Below, one piece after another: positions 57,012 to 64,000 of a DNA stretch of 64,000 nucleotides. The stretch comes from Oryzias latipes. Its lineage: Eukaryota; Chordata; Actinopteri; Beloniformes; Adrianichthyidae. Position 1 is the stretch's first letter. Each line of letters begins with the position of its first letter. The position numbers and the translations under genes were made by a program. Where the stretch lies: contig NC_019859.2 of NCBI RefSeq assembly GCF_002234675.1, positions 29,011,973 through 29,075,972 of the forward strand, written 5' to 3'. A model generated the notes under the pieces. The model was not told the origin of the DNA and ran no database searches. It was given only the letters and a program-made list of their open reading frames with translations.

Positions 57012-59076
57012 TCACAGACCCGCCGCCAGCACCAGGACGTCCTGAGGAAGGTCAACCCCGGACATGTGCTTGAAGGAGCCCAGCTTGGAGAAGAAATCAA
57101 TCATCCTCCGATCGCTGGCTCTCAACTCACAAAACGCTCCTCTGGATCCTGAAGGACAGAAGATGAGCTTCATCAGAGAGTTTATACGTTCAAATATGAA
57201 TCCAAATAAGCGTCAGAATCCCTCAAACTGACATTTAACTCCCAACCAAACAAAGAAACCCATTTGTCTGAAAGTGTTTGACAAATGTATCTGCTCAATG
57301 AAATGTTGGTTACCACAGTTACAGCAGTTTGACATGAATCTGGGTTTGGAAGGTGATGGAGATGTTTGAAGCGTTTTGATCAGGAAGCCCTGGACTGAAC
57401 TGCAACAGAGCTGCGGATGCAACGATTCATTTTCTCCATATTTGGTTCCCATCTTGATTTTTGGGCCAAATTATTTCTGTTTCGATGTGATTTGTGTATC
57501 ACATAAGAAATCTGAAAAATCCTTTCTTTTAAATTTGCTCAAATGCAAGTAACAAAGAAAAACATTTCAGTTGGCAAATACTAAACCTAGGGGGATGTAA
57601 TAGAAGAAATAATACATTTCTTCTATTAAGCAATACATGTTTGACACTTTCAACATAAACATACTGGTATGCAGCAGGGATGCAACGATTCACTTTCCCC
57701 ACGATTCGGTTTAACGAATTGGTTCTGGATTGAGAATTGTGGCGTCCCTGAACAGAGCAGGAGGTGTGGGTTTGAGACTGAAGATCTCTCAGATGGAGAG
57801 CAGACTGAGCTGCTGGCCTGGCATGTGGCGCCTGGCAATCAAATTCCATTTTCGGGCAGCATAAAGGAGTGGAAAGGGTGCCATGACTTTGGAGCAGACT
57901 GCAGGAATCATTCTGCTGCAGGTGAACCTGTAAAGCAGACTGACCCAGCAGGGACAGACCGGTCCACGAACCACTGGATCCCTGGTCCATGGGCTGAAGC
58001 GATCGTGCTGCTACCCCACCACACCCTGGGGAAGATCCAGCTACAGGGAGTCTTAAAACACGCCGCTCGCAGCAGAACCACAGATGTTTTTCTGGACGTT
58101 TTTATGCCTCAGAAGCATCAAACACACCTCACTGGGCAGGAAAGGCATGTGTGGAGCTGGAACCCATCAGGAGGGAGGACAGCATGATGCAGCTGAAGCC
58201 CCATAGCAGAAGTAAAGAGGTGGTGCAGCAACGTGCTGCTAAGTTTGAAGGTCTTTCACAGATATCAGCATCCTGGACTTCATGGCTGCTGTTTGCTGGG
58301 ATGGACTGAATCGCTCCATGCTTCAGAAGAGGGAGCTGCTGCATGCAGGGTCAGCGTTCACACAGCAGGGGGCAGAAGCAACATGGCTTTCTGAGGGGTA
58401 TTTTAGGTAACGACACCTGAAGGCATGTAGCGCCATCTAGCGGACAAAAAGATGAAAAGGATGAATACGGACAGGTGAAGCTCCACGATGCATCAGCAAA
58501 TCTGCGCTTCAGCATCCTTTGAGGGAGAAACCAGCTCACTCAACTCCCCTTCAGAATAAAAGCAGCAGTGAGGTTTTTCCAACAGATAAAGTCAGAGTTT
58601 CAGAGACATTAAAGGTACAAAGGAAAAACACGGTTGTGTCCTGCAGTTGACTGAATTTCAACTAATCTAGCAGGGTTCAGTTATCGTTATCGTTCAGAGA
58701 AGATAAACAGGTAAAATATATGAGGATCTCCATATGTGTTGATGGGGAAAGAGCTGTCAGGTATTTGTGAACGGCTTCACCCGATTGAACAGAAGGTTTT
58801 CCCTTAAGGCTGAGGTCCAACTGCATTTACACAAAAAAAAAAATCCATCAGATCTGTCAATCTAAATTACTCTCCAGAGTAAGATCTGATGAAAGCTGAA
58901 ACAGCATCCAGAGCTGCAAAATGAGCACTACTGCTGCTTCACCAGAGCCTCCAGAGGGCGCTACGATGCAACACGGGCAGGTAAGAGCAGGCTGCTGCTA
59001 ACGGGACAAAGTCAAACAGAAAAAAAGGAGTTCCCTTTAAGACTCAACCAAAGTCCAAAAGTAAGGTCTCCACCCA

Positions 59077-59118
<42 letters not shown>

Positions 59119-62100
59119 CTGCAGTCAGCTGGATACACCAGAAACATCTGATCAGTCCTGCAGCCTCTGCTCTCCTGCTCCCTCATGCCGTCTATGTTCC
59201 AAAAACGTCTTTCCATTCATCGTCATGTAAATGACTAAAAGCTGATCATTTATCATTCCATCTTCTCGCTTAGTTCAGGGATCTGCAACCTCACGCTTCT
59301 GGAGCCACATGTAGCTCTGAAGAGAAATGTTAAAGCTGAGAATAAATAACGAGTTTGTAGTTTGGGTTCTTTTGTTTTAGTTTAGGCAGTTTTGTAGTGA
59401 TTTGGAATGAGCTTATAGCACATATTCTCATCATCTGCTGCACTGCGATGTTTAGTTGCTGTTCAGAGGAGATGTGCATCTACATATAATTTTTTTTTTT
59501 TTGGGGGGGGGGGGGGGGGGGATTCTTTACCAATGTGGTACAGAATATTTTATAGAAAATATGTTTGAATATCTTGCATCTTAGTTCAAGTAAATCTATT
59601 GCAGCAGGAGGATCTTAGTTGACACATGGTGCATTTTATTTTGAAAGGGACTTTTATCTGCTGCTGAAAAAAGTAAAAGAAAATTAAAGAGGATATAACT
59701 TAATTATTGTAACGATTTTAACGCTGCTTTTTCTAAACGAATGGTTTCATCGTGGCTCTCAATGGGATTTTGGTCGGTCAGAAACTGGACCAAATGTGAT
59801 GATGTCAAATTAAAGTTCTGGGATCAGAAGGTCTCCACCCACCACTGCTCCTCAGGGACGACAACAGCAGAGCCATCATACGCCTGGCAGGTGAGGGGTC
59901 GGTGACTCGGGGCAGCACCTGCAGTCCGACCAGGGAGGGGAAGTCCTCACACAGGGAGGGGCTGAGCGCCCTCTGCAGTTCAGGGAGAAACGCTGAGCAA
60001 AGTCTCCTTCAGCTCTGATGGAAAACAACAACATGCTGCTGTGATCACCTGAAACTTGGCTGCAGCTGGTCTGGCATCAATGAGAGCAAACGCATAGCCG
60101 CACACCCCCACGTCGTCCTCCATTACAAAGGCATTTCCAGGGGAGGGGGGCACTTCCCCAGAGGACAGGCTGCAACGTCAGAGAAGAGGAAATAATATGA
60201 TGAGGGAAGCAGAAAAAGAGGAAAAAGTCCCAAACAGAACGCTGCTTCATTACCCATCACTGATCAGTGGTGGCTGCATCATCATAGGGGCTTTGTCGCC
60301 TGCCCCCCCTTTCTGCATCTCCTTGAAGACCCTTTGAACGGTAGTCTGGAATGACACACGTCCTCATGTGAACCCGGATCAGGACGGAACCCGGGAGGGA
60401 GGCAGTGAGAATCCTCACCTGGTCCTCGGCGCTGTATGGCCGGACGGTGTAAACCGCCGTCATGGGGGGGTGTCTGAACAGGTCCCTGTTCCCGTGTCCC
60501 GGCAGCATCCTCTGCAGGAACATAAAGGCAGGTCAGAGGGACGCTCCGTGTTTCTCCCAGTCAGGCTTTGTCCTTGGAAAACGCGGACAGAACCATTTTA
60601 AATCCTGCCGGCTCTCACCTAACTGGGCGGGGCTTAGACAAACTCACAGGTGACTTAGGTTCTCACAAGCATCACAGGGATTTGGGGAGGGGGGGAGTAA
60701 CCACAAACAGGTACTGGTCCAGGGACATCATCCTAGAGCCGGCCTCTGCAGCATGTCTGCGCCTCGCCCACGGAAACAAACATCTAATCTTTAGCAAAGA
60801 TGGATGTGCGTATTGTGCATAAGAAAGGAAAGCGTTTTGTCGATCGCCGCTAGCTCTGCAGAGAAAGTGTGTGTGTGTGTGTGTTATTCTGGGGGTTATT
60901 CCTGGAAGGGGCTGTTCCTCATTCATCTATGTCGCACAAATGTGACCCACTCATTTTCGTGAATTGGGAGGGGCTGGTGCACAGAGAGCAGGTTTTTAGA
61001 GTAATGCTCAGAAATGCGGGAACAGATCAAAATACCGCTTCGTGGTTGTTTTCTGTGAGGAATGAGCATTATAGTACACATAAAAGCTCAAAAAAGGTAA
61101 TTTTGCATGATATAGGTCCTTTAAGGAAACATCTAGGGTCCTCTGGGACTTTTGGTCAAACACTTCCTGTAGAACGTCACAGAACACCAGCAGAGTTCTG
61201 CTCAGAAATCCCGGCGCTGGTTCACCTACCTGGAACTCCCCAGAGAGCCCCCCCCTGAAGCCCCAGGGTTCGGGGTCATCAGTCATCAGCTGTGCGGCCG
61301 GTGAGTCCTGCCCCCCTGAGGAGAACAAAGCAGCGTCATGGGGTCTGACTGTTACCCTGGCCGGGCGCGGGCACACACGACCCCTCACCAAGCGCCTTGA
61401 CGTGGGCGCACGCCAGCCCCACCCCACTCTTGATGTCACAGATGTAGTTGTAGAGGTCGTAGAGGATGCGGCGGTTGGGAGCGTTGGACAGCCGGTTGAA
61501 CATCTGCACCACCGCCTTGCACATCTGATCGAAGTGCTGCGCTCGGCAGCGCCACTCCTCTGTCTGGGGGGGGGGACAGGTGTGTTAGCAGGAAGCGCTG
61601 CCAGACAAGATGCTCCGACTGCAGAACTAAATACTGACAGAAGGTCAGATGCATTGCAGGTACACATCTGCTCGGAGATCCTGAACCTCTGATCTATAGA
61701 AACCCATCGGGAGGGTAGAGAGGACCTCCAACGTCATGAAACCTCAGCTGTGATGCTAGAAAACTTTTGAGGCCTTTTAAAGTCGACTATAACCCATTAA
61801 AGTGAGTAAACCAGAAGAACCAACAAGAATCCTGAATGTTTTTCGTGCCCAGCGTGGACCAAAGCCGTTGAAGAACCAGAAGACCTCAAAATCAAAATCT
61901 CAATTTTTCCAAATCAACCTCACAATGTCCCCTGTCCCCCTGGGATAGGGGTACCCCCCCCAACACCCCTAGGCCCAATAGTGGCGGTCTTCACCTGCTC
62001 AGTCTGACTGTGGGTCTTCAGCCAGTCCAGCTCCTGCAGCATGCTCCTGGCTGTGGGCCCGTGCTCGTACGGCAGGTAGAAGAGGTCGGACAGCAGCTTC

Positions 62101-64000
62101 AGGTCGTCCAGAGTCAGGGGCTCTGCAGTGTACAGCGGGTTCTCCTCAGGTCCCGGGACGTAGGGACTCTCCCCCGAGTCCGTCTGCATCCACTCCTCTT
62201 TTGAAGAATCTTTTTTGAGTTGGCCTGAAAAAACCAAAAGCCTGTGAGAAACCTGATCTTCTTCTGCCTTCAGGGTCGTTCAGCGAGCATCTGCTCCACC
62301 TGCTGCTCCATCCGCGCTCATCAACTCCAGCAGCCAGTCGGAGAGGGCCAGGTTTAGGGCTTTGGTGGGGCTGTAGCCGCAGTCCTGCCCGTCTTCACCT
62401 GAGGTCACACAGGATCCACACCATCATGCCACCTCCACCATGTCTGTTGTTCTTTTTTTTTAGAATGAAACTTCTCAACGATGGAAAGCTAAAATGATGA
62501 GCTAGCTAAGAACAGACGGCAGAGTTTAGACATTCTACCCTAAAACAAGGAAGACAATGAAAAAGACTGGACCTCCAACGGTGGTTCCATCTGAACCAAA
62601 CAAGTTTCTACTCTGACAGTTCTAGTACAAGAAGTTTCATACCGAACCAGATCTAAAGGATCTTCCAAAACTCATCCTCCTGTTGTTCATTCTGAGGGTT
62701 CTGTCGGAGTCCTTCTAGCTCTTCAACCGTCTTCTCTTCTTGGGTCAGAAGAACTGTCTGGTATTTGTCTCCAGCCAACATTTACTGTGCGTTTCCTCTT
62801 TAACCATGTGAACCAGGAGCTCTTTCAAAGCTTTTCGGTCACCAGTCCTTATTTTTGCTGAGGTTTGAAGGTGTAGCAGGCTCTCACCCATCTCCACGTC
62901 CGGCGCTCCTCCGTCAGCAGATCTGCACCACGTGGCCAAAGTGTGGATGGCCACAAAGTTGGGGTAAAACTCGCAGTTGGGGTTGGTGAGCACTCCTCTC
63001 AGTTTGGGAATCAGCTCAGTGGGCCGGTCCTATTCGAAAAAGCAAACCCCGGTGAGGATCACAGCACATCTTCACAGACGATGCTGTGGAATCTACCTTA
63101 TAGGGTCCCAGGAAGAGCCTCTGCGGATCGTAGTCGTTGGCGTGAATGTTGTCCCAGATGACCGGCGGCCTCTTCAGCACAGAGGTAACCTCTACTATGG
63201 ACTCCACAGAGATTTTGTGGGACACCACCTTTGGACCTGAACATTCCAAAGGAGAGGAATTCAGAAGGTCTGTGAGGAGTTCAGGGATGGAGAACCGCTT
63301 AGGCAGGCCGTACCCGTCCACAGGATGTCGATGCCCGGCAGCAGTTTCTCCCCCACAGTCTGCAGGTAGGAGGACTGGGACACGGAGGGGGTGCAGAAGG
63401 CAGCACAGTAGTCTGAAGGGGCGGGACAGAAACATTTGATGTTCTCACACAGCCGATGGAACACAAACGTTTAGGAAATGTTCCACCGGAGCTCAGACCT
63501 GTGGGGCAGAACAGGAAAGTCTCAGGACTTCTCAGGTGCTCGTACACCTGGTTGGTGATGGACACCTGAGCGTGGGCGAAGGAGCTGAAAGCCTTCTTGT
63601 CGGCGGCGCACATTTCTGCCTCAATGTCATCAAAGAGCAGAGAGAAGGAACTGCAGCCGAACTGCTTCACCTGAAAAAGAGCCAAACACGTCGGCACGTC
63701 CTGGCGCTCTGGATCAGGGTCACGCGGGTTCACGCCCCAAGCAGTATCCTGCAGCCCGCTTTACTGCTGGGAGTCCCACATTAAACAAAGCCCAGGACAC
63801 CATGAGGCACGGGCGGCGCTCCACCCCCACCTCCACCAAACCCGGAGCAGAGAAGCCCTACCTGATCCAGCTTCCTCTTCAGAGCCACCACTTCTTTGGG
63901 GTTAGAAAAGGTTATGTCCAAACCGGGAGAGATGGCGTAGATGAACTCCACCTGGTGCTGCTTGGCTGCTGAAATCAGGGCCTTCAGCTGGTCTGGGGAA
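57012..64000 (-). CDS. oga: O-GlcNAcase-like protein (GH84), 3' 14 exons, partial
   Basis: Removes O-linked GlcNAc from nuclear and cytosolic proteins. Exons (minus): 63862 to beyond 64000, 63499-63670, 63314-63412, 63097-63236, 62888-63029, 62300-62398, 61995-62224, 61389-61563, 61230-61315, 60419-60511, 60254-60345, 60049-60169, 59843-59972, 57012-57148; 617 residues visible, in frame to TGA. GH84 core: [13 protein letters not shown], then LLFDDIE with the two catalytic Asp, [10 protein letters not shown] and LTNPNCEF. Stalk: [30 protein letters not shown]-terminal acetyltransferase-like part: [15 protein letters not shown] to [15 protein letters not shown]. It is about 150 residues shorter than the matching human part, mostly in the linker and the acetyltransferase-like domain, suggesting a second teleost paralogue. 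The start lies outside the window. Confidence 0.9.
57599..57627. repeat. Perfect 12-bp hairpin with 5-base loop
   Basis: AATAGAAGAAAT, loop AATAC, then the exact complement ATTTCTTCTATT. Same geometry as the hairpin at 26616 but unrelated sequence. Confidence 0.65.
59078..59117. repeat. (GT)n microsatellite
   Basis: About 19 uninterrupted GT units. Confidence 0.9.

Larger units (their letters stand above)
57149..59842. other. Last intron of the O-GlcNAcase-like gene
   Basis: 2.7 kb. Holds a perfect hairpin at 57599-57627, two related segments starting GGATGCAACGATTCA-like (near 57416 and 57676), a GT repeat at 59078-59117 and a T/G homopolymer near 59490-59521. No exon recognised. Confidence 0.5.

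Noticed and set aside
57669-58187. 172-codon plus frame in the last O-GlcNAcase intron
   Set aside because: No domain found; begins within a repeat-like GATGCAACGATTC segment; no splice or promoter support.
1-64000. CRISPR arrays, operons, ribosome binding sites, phage or plasmid features, and an undescribed defence-type system
   Set aside because: The window is vertebrate nuclear DNA with intron-containing genes. Tandem repeats here are minisatellites without spacer structure, and no tRNA or rRNA gene was recognised.

Overview
This is a vertebrate nuclear genome window, almost certainly from a teleost fish. Genes have short exons with GT-AG introns. The 39-64 kb half carries a block of housekeeping genes, and the rest is packed with typical fish repeats: Tc1, hAT, PIF/Harbinger, piggyBac-type MITEs, L1/Tx1-type LINEs and Rex-type LINE tails. 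A medaka-like genome (Oryzias) is plausible, but the sequence alone does not fix the species.

1-20 kb holds two tandem plus-strand genes for immunoglobulin-superfamily receptors of the PECAM1/Fc-receptor-like type. The first (1.5-6.05 kb) is seen only from its last two Ig domains onward. The second (8.15-19.7 kb) appears complete: split signal peptide, four Ig domains, one membrane segment and a short acidic tail. Its 7.3-kb tail intron contains an old L1 copy split by a younger, 5'-truncated L1 with a very G-rich 3' region of about 2 kb. 20-23 kb is intergenic and holds a dead Tc1 element that carries a small hAT MITE.

23.6-38.3 kb is a synaptogyrin gene (syngr2-like, 4 exons, plus strand). 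Its large introns contain hAT elements with visible target-site duplications, an 11-bp minisatellite, a 16-bp minisatellite split by a hAT element, and a Tc1 relic carrying a Tigger/pogo-like insertion.

39.3-42.0 kb is thymidine kinase 1 (tk1, 7 exons, minus). 42.7-50.4 kb is kynurenine formamidase (afmid, 11 exons, plus). They are head to head across about 0.7 kb with CCAAT, E-box, E2F-like and NRF1-like sites. 54.9-56.4 kb is calcium-activated nucleotidase 1 (cant1, plus). 57.0 kb to the window end is a minus-strand O-GlcNAcase-like gene whose 5' part lies outside. The cant1 and O-GlcNAcase poly(A) signals are less than 50 bp apart.

syngr2-tk1-afmid-cant1 is the order known from human 17q25, so the right half is a conserved syntenic block and the left half a fast-evolving receptor and transposon region. 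The genes share no single pathway: tk1 salvages thymidine, afmid acts in tryptophan breakdown, cant1 hydrolyses nucleoside diphosphates in the Golgi/ER, the O-GlcNAcase-like gene removes O-GlcNAc, and synaptogyrin is a vesicle membrane protein. Exon models were built by hand from splice sites and reading phase; every listed model closes in frame except the tail of the first receptor.
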